A DNA stretch of 64,000 nt from Rosellinia necatrix (lineage: Eukaryota > Ascomycota > Sordariomycetes > Xylariales > Xylariaceae), in assembly GCA_021209875.1 (NCBI GenBank), contig JAGYVD010000011.1:248001-312000 (forward strand). The letters are read 5' to 3'. Under the pieces are notes generated by a model. It saw nothing but the letters and a program-made list of their open reading frames with translations. It ran no database searches and was not told the origin of the DNA. Position numbers and translations under genes: made by a program. The number at the start of each line of letters is the position of its first letter. Position 1 is the first letter of the stretch. Below, piece by piece: positions 10,966 through 28,815 of the stretch.

Positions 10966-11098
10966 ATATAAAAACGGAGTTTTTTTTTAGCTTTTTTTAT
11001 AAACAAAATAAATAATATATATAAAACGTTGTTAAGTTTAATAAAACTTTTTTATAAATTATTAATTAAATATTTTTGCCCGGCTTTTAATTTATTAA
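10966..11098 (-). pseudogene. gag-like remnant of family C element
   Basis: On the minus strand one frame reads, with a single stop, as a pattern like the retrotransposon gag domain: a leucine/lysine-gly motif (NKLKAGQKYL), then FIKLNNVL, then LFIKKAKKKLRF. This resembles the conserved 'LxxLKQGxxSVxxYxxxFxxL ... LFxxGLKxxLR' spacing of Ty3-type gag proteins. Many acidic and glycine positions are replaced by Lys/Asn, as RIP would cause. It is short and rests on pattern matching only. Confidence 0.35.
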
Positions 11099-14000
11099 AT
11101 AATATTTTATATAAAAAACTATATTTTAAGTTTTCAGCTAACTTATTTTTTATAAAATCTATTTTATAATATATATATAGTTAATAAAAAAATAAATTAT
11201 TTAACTTTTTTTTGCTAAACATGTTAAAAAAGTTGTAATATTTTAAAAATATAAGTTGTAACACTTTTTGTTTTAATTTGTTTTTATTTTTTATTTGTTT
11301 ATTTTTATTTTTATTTATTAATTTATTAATTTAATAAATGCTAGTAATTTATATTTTATTAGCACTGCGGTTTTTTTTTATGAAAATTATAAATATAGTA
11401 ATATTAAAAATAACAATTTAAAAATTAGTTTTTTTTTATACCAGCTTATACTGTTTTTTTTATACAGTAAAACCTGTTAATATCAGACTTTTATAATATC
11501 AACACACTTTTGTCGGCCTTTTTTAATGTTAATTTTTTTTTTAATATAAAAAATATAATTTTTTTAAATTCTTTTTTATTTTTGCTAAATAATCTTAAGT
11601 TAAGTCGCTTTTTTTTATTTCTATTTTTTACGTTATATTTTTAAAAATATTTACTGCGGCGCTTTTTTTTTAATATTTTTTTTTTTTATTAAGTTTAATA
11701 TTATAGTCCTGTTAATCGGGGTTTTTTTAACATTTTAAATATTATATCTAAGTCCTTGTTTTATTTATAGCTAATATATAACTATATTTATAATTTTTTA
11801 ATAAGTTATAAAAAAATATTAAAACGTATTATTTTACGTTTAATAATATATTATATCGTTTAAACTATTTTTTTTTAATAATAATTTTACAGTTTATATT
11901 TAGCACGCTAATAAAAATATTTTTAAAAGTTCTATTATATATTTTTAAAATTAGTTGCATTGCTATATTAATTTTTTAATCTAACTTTCTATTATATTTA
12001 ATAACTATTTGTTGTTTAAACTTATTTACGTTTTCTAGGTTCAACAGTTTTATTAGTTTTTTAATAAAAAATATATTTACGTATATTTATACACCCGCTT
12101 TTATATTTTTAAATACGTTATAACTTCTTAAAAATAAACTATTATTATATAAAATATAAATATATAATAAAAGTCTACTGTTTGAATAATTGTTTATTAT
12201 ATTTTTTTTATTTATAAACAGTAATACTAGCTTTAAAAAGAAATCTATTTGTTTTAAAGTTATTTTTTTCTTGCTTTATTATTAAAAGTATTTTTTTCTG
12301 CTACTGTAATAAAAATTAGTTTATATTTATTTATAATAACGTTAACGCATACGTTATACTACGTTTAATTAAAAAGTTTTAAAAAGTAGCCTTTTATAAT
12401 ATATTTTTTTTATTTATAATAAAAATATTTACTTTTTATACACAGCTGTTTTATTTTTTTAGTTAATAATTTAAATGTTTAGTTTTAACCGCCTGATAAT
12501 ATAAACGTAAAAAAGATTTATTTTTTAGCAGATGTTATAAACATATAGCTATGTCAGGCATAAATTATATTTTTAAAAAAAATTTTTGCTTTATCAGCGT
12601 TAATACGTTTTTAGTTATTAACTAATAAATAATAAGCTATTTATATATAATACTTTATATATATATTAAAATTTATTAATTTTTTAAAATATTTAGAAAT
12701 TATTTCTGTTATAAGCTGTGAAAATAATTTATTTTTAAACTTTTTTTTTTATTTAGCTTTATTAAAACAAGTTTTGCCGGCTAGCTTTATAAAATCTGTT
12801 TTAAATTAAATAAATTTAAATAAAATATATTTATTAAAGATTAATAACTTATAATCAGCTTTTATTTTTTTTAAAACGTTTATATTTTTATAAATATTAT
12901 ATAAATATCATATGAAGTTTTTAAATGTTATAATTATATTAAAATATTTATTAAATAAATAAAAAATTAAGTTTTTTAAAACTTTTTTAATAAAATAAAA
13001 CTTAATATCGTTTATTTTTATAAAATCGTTTATAAACTAGTCTGCGTTAACTTTTAAGCGGTTTATTATATTATAATATTAAACTTTAAAATTAACTTTA
13101 TTTTTAATATTTTTATTATAAAACTTATTTATTAAAATTTTAATAAACTTATAAAATTTTTTTTTAAAAACTTTTAAAAAAAAAATATTTTTTTTTAGCT
13201 AAACAAATTAACTACGTGTTAATTTAATTTATATAAAAAATCTTATAAGCGATTTTAATTTTTAGTTATTATTTTAAGTTTATTTATAACGTAGTTTATA
13301 GCAACATTATTAAAACTTTTTATTAGTTTAAATATAAAAAGTCGATAAAAAATAAAATAATCTAACTTATTTAATTTTTATTAAGCTTTTATATAATTTT
13401 TTTATAAATTAATAAAATAACTATATATTATTTTTAATTTTATAGTCTTATTTTCAAGTTTTTTTTACACTTTGTTTAATTTTTCGTTTTATTAAATTAT
13501 ATACGCTTTAAATCTTTTTTCTAATTTAAAAATAATTTTTGTTTATTTTGTAGTATATTATATAAAAACGTAATAATTTGTTACTGTTTATTAAAATATT
13601 ATTAATATATATATTTAAAGCTTTATTTTATTAAATAAAACAGCAGTAATAAAAAATGTTTATGCTAAATTAATTAAAACTTTAATATTAATTAATTTTT
13701 TACTATTTAATTAAACTAAAATACTTTTTTTTATTATTAGTTTTTATAAAAAAACAGTTTATTTGCTTTTAACAGCTATGCTTACAAATTATTATATTAA
13801 TAAACTAACAGCTTTAAAAAAAAACTTGTTAGTTTTATTATATAATACTTTTTTAAAGTCGGGGTTTTAAATTTATAAATAAAATTTAAAAACAAGTTTT
13901 ATAAATAGTTTTTAAACGCTAACTTTAATCTCGTTTTTAGTTTTTAAAGCTAATTATATTATGTCAGGTTTTTTAAAGCTAAATTAAATATACTTAGTTT

Positions 14001-14209
14001 TATACACGTTATTAAAAGTTTTGCTAATAAAATAATTAAAAAATTTAAAAGCCGAGCGGGACAAAATCGCTTTTTAGCATGCTAAATTTTTAGCTCGTTT
14101 TTAGCCGCTTTTAGCTTTAATAATAAAAAATATTTTTAAATCAGTTTAATAAAAAATATTTAAAAAAGCAGTTTTGAAGCTTTAAAAAAAAATTAAGTAA
14201 TCTATAGAT

Positions 14210-14468
14210 TATTACACTAGTTATAATTAAAAAATCAAATCTTCAGCAATAAATAATATATTATATAAAAAATCTACAAATAAAAAAAAAAAAATAAGTA
14301 AAAAAAATTAGCCCACTAGAATTCTGGCTAAATGCAAATATATAAAGTAGGTCCAGTCTATACGCTACAGCTGGTCTATGCGTGCCAGTTAGCAGCAGGT
14401 GTACGGATGTTCTGCATACGCAAGCCACACATGCCGTGTATGGCCAGTTATCCAGTTATCTGTAACTA
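14210..14468 (-). repeat. 5' LTR of family C element
   Basis: Second LTR copy, same orientation as 7675-7932, starting TATTACAC (TGTTGCAC with two G-to-A changes). It retains more GC than its partner in the part after 14310. Confidence 0.75.
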
Positions 14469-14532
14469 ATAACAATTTTTAATAATATATATAATAATTA
14501 TTAAATATAAATATTATATTTAAATAAACATC

Positions 14533-14781
14533 AAGTCACGGATAACTGGTTGGCCAATAGGGCATATGGCACGGACCAGTATCCGTGCACCTGTTGCCAA
14601 CTGGCACGCACAGACCCGCTATGGCGCGCACGGACTAGACCCACCCCACACACCTGCACTTAGCCAGAATTCTAGTGGGCTAATTCCTCCGACTTACTCT
14701 TTCCTTTTTCATCTGTAGATTTTTATATAATACATCACTTATTGCTGAAGCCTTGACTTCTTATTTATAACTAGTGCAACA
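14533..14781 (+). mobile_element. solo LTR, family C, inverted relative to the element
   Basis: About 249 bp, the reverse complement of the family C LTRs, running from AGTCACGG to GTGCAACA. It is the least mutated copy (many CA and TG dinucleotides kept) and contains a TATATAA box at 14724-14730. The flanks CATC and CATA are nearly duplicated, consistent with an independent insertion. It lies only 64 bp from the LTR of the full element. Confidence 0.8.
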
Positions 14782-15533
14782 CATAATTAAAATTAAGTTT
14801 TAATAAGTTTTAATATTTTATATTAGCTTGCATAGGTATTATCTATATTACTAACAGGGCATACCGCGCCGTATAAATAGCATATATTCTGAGGGGGAGC
14901 GTAAGCCTAACACAGGTTGCTTTTAAAATAAGGCCGCTGCTAAAAGTGTAATAAACATATGCTTATTTTTTAGCATTAAATTTAAAAGATAATTAAGTTT
15001 AAAAAGCTAGCTAAAAAAATATTTTATATTATATATGCTATTTATTAATTAAAAAAACTTAATTTTTTTTTTATAGCATGTTATTATTAAATAATAAATA
15101 AAATTAATTAAAAACTATTTAAAGTTTAATATATTTAAAAGTTAAAATTATAAAAAAAAAAGTTTAATAATAAAGCTTTAATTTTAATAAAACTTAATTA
15201 TTTATGTTATAAATAAAATATATTATATAATATAAATAATATATATTTTAAAAAAATATAAGTTTAATATATATTATTTTCAATATAAAACTATAGCTAA
15301 AAATATAATAAATACATATTTATTTTTAGCGTTAAATTTAATATATGATTAAGTTTAAAAACGAGCTAGAAAAATATTTAAACTTATGTTTTAAATGTTT
15401 ATTTTATTTATAAATAAAATAATCAAAATTAAAAAATATAATTAGTTTATAAAATAAAAAAAAAATTAAAAATATATAATTAAAAATAATTAAATAAATT
15501 TTTTAAATAAAGCTAGCTAAACAAAATAAGGGG
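14782..15533. repeat. AT-rich DNA with a ~360 bp tandem duplication
   Basis: A GC-richer patch lies at 14860-14945. Then a segment at about 14945-15025 recurs at about 15300-15380 (shared runs such as TTAAATTTA and ATTAAGTTTAAAAA in the same order and spacing), indicating a diverged direct duplication of roughly 360 bp. No gene is seen. Confidence 0.45.
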
Positions 15534-16193
15534 CCTAAAGCAAGCTTGCAAGCGTGATAAAAATTACAAAAAAGTTAAGAGTTGCAAGTAGAAAAAACTA
15601 AACGTGCGTATAAAATAACTATTTAGCTTGCGTTTTGTTATACAGGTTAACTTTTTTAATAGTTAGTTTCTTATTTTTATATAAATAGCCAAAGGCTGTT
15701 TTTCTAGATAGCTGTATTTATGTTTAAATTTGGTCAGGGATTCGTGTTACATAGCGCGCGCGCGTAGGTATAGTCCGCCGCGTAAAGCCTGCAGAGCTTG
15801 CGTGTGCTATAAAATCAGATATATTATTAAATATGTTTTTTAAAACTTATATAAATAGTAAAATTTAAGTTGTATATTATATAATAATAATAATTCGGTT
15901 TAATATTTAAATAAAAAAATATTATATTAATTAATATATTTTTATAATATATTAAAATAATTTATATAAATAAGTCTGCGTAATTTTTTATAAAATAATA
16001 TATATATATATATTAAATAAACTTTATAAAAGTTTTTTTGTTTTATATATATATATACGCTAAACTATTAATATTATATAAAAAACTTTTATATATATTA
16101 AATAAGTTTATAATTTTTATTTTATATAATAAGCTTTATATATATTTTATTTAGTTTTATTAAAAAAAAAAAACTTTTAGAATAAAAATCTTA
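15534..16193. repeat. 660 bp tandem repeat, copy 1
   Basis: First of two adjacent direct copies. The unit starts CTAAAGCAAGCTTGCAAGCG, contains a GC-rich stretch with a (GC)n run (CGCGCGCGCG near 15756) and ends in an A-rich tract. It is more RIP-mutated than copy 2 (for example, several CA-to-TA differences). It could be an LTR or an element end duplicated in tandem; no TG...CA boundaries are clear. Confidence 0.7.
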
Positions 16194-16855
16194 AAGGCTT
16201 AAAGCAAGCTTGCAAGCGTGATAAAAATTGCGAAAAAGTTAAGAGTTGCAAGTAGAAAAAACTAAACGTGCAGATAGAATAATTATTTAGCTTGCGTTTT
16301 GTTATACAGGTTAACTTTTCAGTAGTTAGTTTTTTATTTTTATATAAACAGCTGAAAGCTGTTTTTTTGGTCTGGCTATATTTGTTTTTAAATTTGGTCG
16401 GTAATTTATGTCGTGTAACGCGCGCGCGCAGGTACAGTCTGCCGCGTAAGGCCTGCAAAGCTTGCATGTGCTATAAAATCAGATGTATTATTAAATATGT
16501 TTATTAAGACTTATATAAATAATAAAATTTAAATTGCGTATTATATAATAATAATAATTTGGCCCGATATTTAAACAAAAAAATATTATATTAGCTAATA
16601 TATTTTAATAATACGTTAAAATAATTTGTATAAATAAGTCTGCGTAATTTTTCGCGAGATAATATATATATATATATATTAAATAGACTTTATAAAAGTT
16701 TTTTGTTTTATATATATATATACGCCAAGCTATTAATGTTATATAAAAAACCTGCATATATATTAAGTAAGTTTATAACTTTTATTTTATATAACAGGCT
16801 TTATATATATTTTATTTAGCTTTACTAAAAAAAAAACTCCTAAAGTAGAGGTTTT
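16194..16855. repeat. 660 bp tandem repeat, copy 2
   Basis: Direct copy of 15534-16193, aligned along its whole length. On the minus strand it holds an uninterrupted 96-codon frame (16177-16467) whose sequence is shared with a frame in the third copy at 20091-20336, but not kept open in copy 1. That frame has a basic N-terminal part (LRGRLYLRARVTRHKLPT) and no recognised domain; I do not call it a gene. Confidence 0.7.
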
Positions 16856-19800
16856 TTAACGGGCCTTTTTAAAAAAAAAAGAAAACCGGAGCTTAAATAG
16901 TTGTTAGTTATAGTGCGACTTTTTTATAACTTATTATAAAGCATAGAACTATTTATAAAAAAAGGTTTTTAAGGCTAGCTTTTTTTTAGTTGTTTAAAAG
17001 CTCGAGTAACTTTTTTTTTTAAGTTTTATAAAAGCTTTAAAGTTAAATATATATAGCAGTATTTTTTTAAAAAACGTTAGCTAGTAATAGCAGGTTTAAT
17101 ATTAAATCAGTATTTGCTTTATTATTTAAATATTAAATAAAAATAAAATTTAAAGCTTTAAGTAAATTTTTTATATTATAAGTTTTTTTTTAAAACATGA
17201 TTATTTTTTTAATTTTTAAAAGCTTAAATAAAATATTATTTTTTATAAAATTTTAAGTATTTTATATTGCTTTAAATATTATGTTTAAGTTAATATTATT
17301 TTATGTATTATTTATATAAAATTTTAAAATAAACAGAAATTTTTAATTTAATTTTTTTTTTTTTTTATTAAAACAATATTTTTATCGTTTAATTATATAT
17401 TTTAATATTTAATTTATAATAACTTTATAAAAATAGTTTTTAGCGAAATAGATTTATTTAAAATTTTTAATAGCAAAAAAATATATTTTTATTATTAATA
17501 AAAGCGTAGTTATTTATTAGAGTTTTTTAATAAACATGCTTTTTTTTAATTATTTAAAGTATGTTAAAGTTTATAAAATTTTTTTGAAATAGTTAAATAA
17601 TTTTTTAAACGGTTTAAATTTAATTTTGTCCGACATTTTAATTTTAAAATTTAAAAACGTAGTTAATATTTTTATTTTTAAATATAAGTTAATTTAAAAG
17701 CTGGTTTAACAAGCTTTTTAATTTTTATTAATGCTTGCAACATAAAATTATTAATATAAATATATAAAATATTATTAATATATTTTTATAATATAAAATA
17801 TTAAAATAGTTATTAATATATAGTTTATATTTTGTTATATAAAAGTTAATAATATTAAAAAAGCAAGTAATTTTTATAGCTAGTTTTTTTTATTAATAAA
17901 AATATTTTAAGCTATATTTAAATATAAAATAGTTATTAGTAATGTTTAAAAGTTTATTTGCTATTTAAGCTTAATATAGTTTTATATAATATAAATTGCT
18001 GTGTTTTTATATTATATGTTTATATATTTTTTTAATTAGTTTTAAAAAGATGTTAAAATAATATATTATTATATTTGTAGTAATTAAAAAAGTATGTTAT
18101 AGTTATATTATTAAAAATAATAGCGTTATATAAAGTTGTTTGAATAAAGTAATAATCTGCGTGTTGTTATTAATTGCTTTTTTAAAAAGTTTAAATAAAA
18201 TTTTAACGGCTGGATTATATATAGTTTTATAATAAAAAATAATAAGTTTAAAAATAAAAAGTTTTTTATAAATTTTAAGTAGACTTATAAATATAAAAAA
18301 CTTATTTTTATAGTTTTTAGCTTATCGGAGAAAAGCTTTTTTTTATTTAATAAAATTTAGCAGGTATTTTAATAATATATTAATAAAAGCTTTAATTTTA
18401 TTTTATATAATATTGTTTTAAACAAATGTTTTAATTATTATAACTTTTTAAAGTTATTTTTATATGGTTTAAATATTTTTATAATTTTATAATATTAGTT
18501 TAAAAATATTATTATTATTTTAAGTTTTTATTAAATGCTGTAGCAAAAGTTTATATTTTTGCAAATATTTTTAAATATTATTTAATTTTAGTTTATTTTA
18601 ATAAACTATAAAAAAAACATTGTAGGATTTATTAATTTGTTTTATAAGCTTAGATCGTTTTTTTTTTAATTTTTGTTTTATATAGTGTTTTATTTTTTTT
18701 AAGTCGACTGTTTGTTTTAAAATATTAAATTTTAAGTTATATAGTTTTGCAGATGTTTTATTAATTCTAGCTTTTTATTTAATTTTAGTTTTAAAGTTAT
18801 TTTAAGTTTTTTTAAATAGTTTATTATTTTTAACGGTATAAATAAAATATTTATTTTTTAATATTAAGCTATTTTTTATTTTAAAAAGTAATAATATTCT
18901 GTTTAATATATAGACTTTTTTAATTAAATTAAACGCTGATAAAACAATTATAAGCATTTTAATTAAAAGTTTAATTTATATGTTAGCTAATAGTTTAATT
19001 AAAATGCTGTTTAAAAAAATTAAAAAAATGTTGTATTTAATTTTTTTTTTAAAGCTTATTTTTTAGGTTTATTTTTTGGTTTTTTAACGTTTTTTAAAGC
19101 TTTAAGTTTTTTTTTTAAAGGCGTTTTTTTAGGTTTTTTTTTAGAACTTTTAAATAGCTTTTTTTTAACGCTTAAATATTATCAGCATATTATTTTTTAA
19201 AACAGTATATTATATAGTATTTTACGCGTGCGTTAATCAGCGTTTAATTTTTTTTGCGACTTTTTTATTTATAAACTTATGCAGGTTTTTAAAAGTAGGT
19301 TTGTTTATTTTAGATTTTTTAGTTTTTTAATAAATAACGATTTTAACGAAAGCTTTATTAAGTTCTGTTATATTTTTTGCATAAGTAATATTTATTATTT
19401 TTTAAGCTAAAAGTAAACAGTTTATTTTTGCCTGCTTGTAGTTTATGTTTAACTAAGATTTTTTTAAAGCAGGTTATAATTTTGTTTTATTTTTATTTAT
19501 GCAATTATAAACGTTTTAAAACGTTTTTTTTTTGTTATATATTAATATAATTTTATAAAGTATTTCTTTATTTATTATTTTTAATTAAAATAAGTTTTTT
19601 AAAAAAAATACTTCCGATTTTTATTATCGATAGTTTTTAAAAACTGTTTTTTAAAAAATTTAAAAGTTTATTAATAATAATATTAAATATATTTTTTAAT
19701 ATTTTTAAAAGTTTTAAAATATTAAAATTTTAAGTTTTTTAATACTTTTAATTAAAGCAAAAATATATTATTTGTTTTATATGTTTATATTATATAAAAA

Positions 19801-20055
19801 GTTTTATTAACTTAACTATATCGTTTATATATATTAATAAGTTTAAAAAATAAAAGTTTAAAAGCTTTATAATATATAATTAAAACTGTTTCGATGTAGT
19901 TTTTTATTAATATAAAATATAAATATAAAGCTATACGTTTTTGTTCACGTTTAATTTTTATAACAAAAAAAGTAATAAAAAAAAAAAAAAAGTTAAATTA
20001 AAAAGTTATTTTATAATAAAAATATAACAATAAGTAATTTTTTATAAAAAAAATT
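16856..20055. other. RIP-degraded DNA between repeat copies
   Basis: About 3.2 kb of AT-rich sequence, stops in all frames. It lies between directly oriented copies of the 660 bp unit, so it may be the interior of an old element. At 19066-19165 the minus strand holds a Lys/Pro-rich frame ending in a stop, which may be a relic of a basic protein tail or simply a RIP product (Glu, Arg and Gly codons turned to Lys/Asn). No intact gene is seen. Confidence 0.5.
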
Positions 20056-20338
20056 AAAAACTTAAAACAAGCTTGCAAACATAATAAAAATTACAAAAAA
20101 ATTAAAAGTTGCAAGTAAAAAAAACTAAACGTGCAAATAAAATAACTATTTAGCTTACGTTTTATTATACAGGTCAACTTTTCAGTAGTTAGTTTCCTAC
20201 TTTTATATAAACAGCTAAAAGCTGTTTTTCCGGTCTGGCTGTATTTGTTTTTAAATTCGGTCGGTAATTCGTGTCGCGTAGCGCGCGCGCGCGGGTGCAG
20301 TCCGCCGCGTGGGGCCTGCAGGGCTTGCGTGTGCATAT
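20056..20338. repeat. 660 bp repeat family, third (partial) copy
   Basis: It matches the first ~285 bp of the 15534 and 16194 units in the same orientation and is the least mutated over its GC-rich half (GCGCGCGCGCG at 20281-20291). It stops matching at the microsatellite. The minus-strand frame 20091-20336 corresponds to the frame in copy 2. Confidence 0.7.
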
Positions 20339-20341
20339 AAC

Positions 20342-24925
<4,584 letters not shown>

Positions 24926-24990
24926 AACAAGTTAGGTGGTGGAGCCCTGACCCTAGTAGAACTTAATCAGCCTATAAAAATCCTAGCTTT
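24926..24990. other. small GC-richer patch of unknown nature
   Basis: Around GGTGGTGGAGCCCTGACCC the composition is nearly balanced for about 60 bp, just before the 4 kb repeat copy begins. No tRNA fold, LTR or palindrome is evident. Confidence 0.3.
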
Positions 24991-25006
24991 AATTAAAGCT
25001 CAATAT

Positions 25007-28000
25007 TTTATTGGAAATTGCTGTTAATATTTATTTAATAAAAGCGTGGATAGATCTGTAGAAAGATTTATTCATTATTAAAAGTATTTTAATATTTTAG
25101 GAATGTTTAATATAAATAATTAAATTTATTAAAAAGCTTTTATGTAATATAGTAAGCTATATGTATTTATATATATTAATTTTATAACAACGATTATTTT
25201 TAAGCTTGTTTTTGCTTTAAGCGCGTAATATTTACAAGTGCAGCATTAGAACTATATTTTATATATAGGTATTTTTTATTTAAAAAATTTGTCTCATATA
25301 GATTTTAGCTTAATTATTAACCTGTGTTATATTACTGTTATATATTTTTTAAATTAATTAATTTATTAACTGATTTATTCTTTTATTTTTTAATGGGTTT
25401 TTTACATTTTTTATTTAAACTAGTCTTTTTTTAAGCATTTTTTTATAAGTTAATGAGTTTATGTTTTAATAATATATATGTTTTATTAATATAATTAGCT
25501 TATTTATATATAATAATAAAATAAAAATAAAATTATATACAGCGGCTTTTTTTTTAAAGCTATAAATAGTTTGTTTTTAGCTGTATTAGCGCGTTTAAAA
25601 AAATGTTTTTTTTAAATATATATTTTTAATTATATTATTGTTTTATATTTTTATTAAACATAGTAACTTTTTTATTAACCTTTAAAGATAATTAATAATT
25701 TATTAATAGTTTAAATATAAGTCAATATTTAGTTTTTAATTTTTAATGTTTTTTTTTTTTTTAAGTTTAAACATATAAATTATATATAATTTCTTCATTT
25801 ATATGTGTTTATTAAACTTTTAATATATGTATTTAAAATACAGTTTATTTCTTATTAGTTTAAGAAATGTTTTTATTTTTTAATAAATTTCTTGTTTATA
25901 TTTATTAAAGCTATAATTTTAAAATCTTATTATAATTATATTAATTTATAAATATTGTTATACTTTATTATATATTATATTTATTAATTATATTATTTTT
26001 ATTTATAAATTATTAATAAAACTTATTTATTAACATATATTTAAATTATTAATTGTTCTTATAAATAGTTATTAAAATTGTTTTTATGGCTGCTAGGCCT
26101 GCGTTTTTACTGCTGCTGCTGTTGCTGCTTTTGCTGTTGCTGCTGCTGTTATCGCTGCTTCTGCTGCTTTTATTATTTTTGCTGCTTATATTATTATAAA
26201 TAATATTCTTAATATTTTTTTTTGCTTGTTTATAATTTATTTAAACATAATATTAAAAATTAAAAAAGCAGGCTAACTTGTTTTAATAACGTTTTTTTTT
26301 AAATTTATTTTTATTAAGCTTGTTTTATTTAAATATAAATATAAATATTAAAAATATATTATAGCAAGTTTTTTAAAGGTTTGTTATAATTAGTGCTATT
26401 AAACAGCGGCTGCTAAATTTTATACGGTCGCGTGTGCTACTTTTACTTGCTGTTTTTAATTTAAAGCTTTATATAATACATAAAGTTATTACGGCTGCTT
26501 CTAACGCTGTTTTTTATTTTATTTATTTATATTTAAAGCTAATAAATATTATTTAAAAAATATTTTGTTTAAGCTGTATTAGTTTTATATTTCTTAATTA
26601 ATTAAATAAGTTATCTTATAAAATTATTAAACTTAATTGCTAATATTAACGTTATATTTTGTTTTATATGGTTTAATTAATTCATTAATATATAATTAAT
26701 AACATAAAATTAGCTTTTTATATGTTTAGCTAATAATTAAACTTTTTTTATATTTTTTTATTTTATTTTTAATACTATAATAAATAATTATGATAAGCTT
26801 TTATTATTTATTAATTAATTTAAAAAAATTATGTTAAATTTTAAACTTTCTTATATTAAATTTTAAATATTTTAATAAAAAAATAAAATGCTGTAGTTTT
26901 AAAAGCATATATTTTTATAAATTTTTATATTTTTTATATGTTTTTAGCTATTTTTAACATTTATATTTTTATAGCTAGTTATTTTTTTCTTTCTTGTTTT
27001 TTTTATAGTCCTTATTTTTATATTATTACAGTTTTTTTGTTCATTTTTATTATATAGCTTATATATTTAAACATTGTTTAAAAACTTTTTTATGATTTAA
27101 TTTTCCAACGTTTTTTTAATATATTTAAAAAATCTCATTGTTTAAAAAAATTTAATAAATATTAAAAATAAAAAGAAACGCTTTATTAAAAGTCGTATGA
27201 AACTAAAAAGTTTTAACTATTTTAATTTTGTTAATTTTTTTAATTAATTATTAAAAGTTTAAGCGCGTTGCTTATTAATTTCCTTTTAATATAATCTAAA
27301 TTATTTAAATTAAATAATGTTTTAAAATATTTAAATTATATTTATATAAAATTTTTATAAAACTATTCGCTCGTATTTAATTAATAAAAAATATTTTATT
27401 ATAAACAAGTTTTTTAAAACATTTATTTAAACTATATATTTTATATATTTATATGTTGAAGCTTTATAATAATTTCTTTATATTTATTAATTATTAAATA
27501 AATTGTTTAAAGATTATTTTAATAAATTATTCATCCTTTCTTTTAATAAATGATTTATATTTTCTTTTAAGTTTAAAATAAAACTTTTAAAAAATTGTTT
27601 TAAAGTTTTGATTTGTTTTAGCTATATAGCTCATAAAAATAATTTTAGTTTTTATTATAAAAATTAAAATTATGTTTTATTTAATAGCTTTTAAAACATT
27701 ATATGTTTAAATAAGAATATAATATATTGATATAAAAAACGCCTAGTTTTTATATTGTTTATAAGTAACATGTTTTTTATTATTAATAAACCTTGGGATG
27801 TTAAATTTTTGTTTTTATATATAATTTCAAAAAACTTTATATAATATAAATAATAAATTATTTAATCAGCTGTTTTTATATAATTTAAGCTTAAGCTTAT
27901 AAAATATTTTAATAATAATATAGCTATAAATATTATATTTAGTTATAATATAATTATTACATAAAATATTAAGGCGAATTTCTTTTTATATATTTTAATT

Positions 28001-28815
28001 TTTTTTAAACCTTATTTTATATATTTTAGCAGTTTTTTATATAATAAAAATATTATTAAAATTTAAACATTATTTGCTACATTAAATTAAGCTATAAATC
28101 TTTTAATATATTAATCATATATGAATATAATTGTTTATTTTATATAGTTGTAAATTATTTTAATTTTTAAACCTTAAGCGATATTTTTTTGTTTTTAAAG
28201 CTTGTAGCTTTTTTTAATCTTATTAACAAGTTTTTTAGCGAATTTTTTATTGTTTTTTTTATATATAACTAAAGAATCGTTTATATAAAACATAATAAAT
28301 ATTTTATAATTTAAAATATAAAACAAATATAGTTTTTAATTAAATATAATTAGTTTAAAACGTTTTAAAATATTTAAAAGTTTTTTATATTATAATAATA
28401 AAAGGTTTTATAGCTTATATAATACTTTATTTAATAACATAGTTTTTTTCTGCTGTTTAAAACTATTTAATATTAAATATTTAATAATAAGTTTGCTGCT
28501 TTTTAAAACATTTAAAAATATTAATACTATATTAAACCATTTAATTTTTAAATTAAAACATATGCTTATTATTATTATTATTTAAAAAGAATTTGCTGTA
28601 AATATTATAGCGTATATTAATTAAAATATATCTGTTGTTTATAGATTTTTTTATATAACTAGCTTTATTTTACAGACTTCTAAAAAGATTTTTTTATTAA
28701 ACTTATATATAAATATGTATATTAATAATAATAGCTTGTTTTTTATTTTTTTTATTAAAACTATTTTTATGACTTTTTGTTTTATATAGAAAGTATTTTT
28801 TTATTTGTTTTTTTT
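25007..28815. repeat. dispersed ~4 kb repeat, copy 1
   Basis: It aligns along its length, with mostly C/T and G/A differences, to 36541-40739 and on to 55039-55784 (for example 25190 with 37630, 26100 with 38520, 27090 with 39820 and 28090 with 55080). Both copies carry a CTG/CAG-type triplet tract at the same place. Protein relics are too degraded to class it; no LTRs or terminal inverted repeats are identified. Copy 1 is uninterrupted and serves as the reference for the insertions in copy 2. Confidence 0.75.
26088..26190. repeat. interrupted CTG/CAG triplet tract in repeat copy 1
   Basis: A run rich in CTG/TTG/CTT triplets, corresponding to the longer tract at 38512-38660. It keeps GC in an otherwise AT-only block because GCT contexts are poor RIP targets. 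Confidence 0.8.

Larger units (their letters stand above)
7675..14468 (-). mobile_element. LTR retrotransposon, family C, RIP-degraded (6.8 kb)
   Basis: Two direct LTR copies of about 258 bp (7675-7932 and 14210-14468) enclose 6.28 kb of RIP-degraded sequence. Short flanking duplications fit insertion: AGTAA at 7670-7674 against AATAA at 14468-14472, differing by one G-to-A change; the exact LTR end is uncertain by one base. The minus-strand sense is supported by a purine-rich tract abutting the LTR at about 7933-7946 when read on the minus strand (AAAGGAAAA), by TATATAA near the U3/R region of the related solo copy, and by a gag-like remnant on the minus strand near 11 kb. All frames are full of stops, so it is not autonomous. 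The superfamily is probably Ty3/Gypsy but is not proven. Confidence 0.75.

Noticed and set aside
19066..19165. Lys/Pro-rich minus frame resembling a basic protein tail
   Set aside because: RIP converts Glu, Gly and Arg codons to Lys/Asn, so a Lys-rich frame is weak evidence; no flanking domain was found.
24926..24990. Possible tRNA in the GC-richer patch
   Set aside because: No cloverleaf arms or TTCGA-type T-loop can be laid out.
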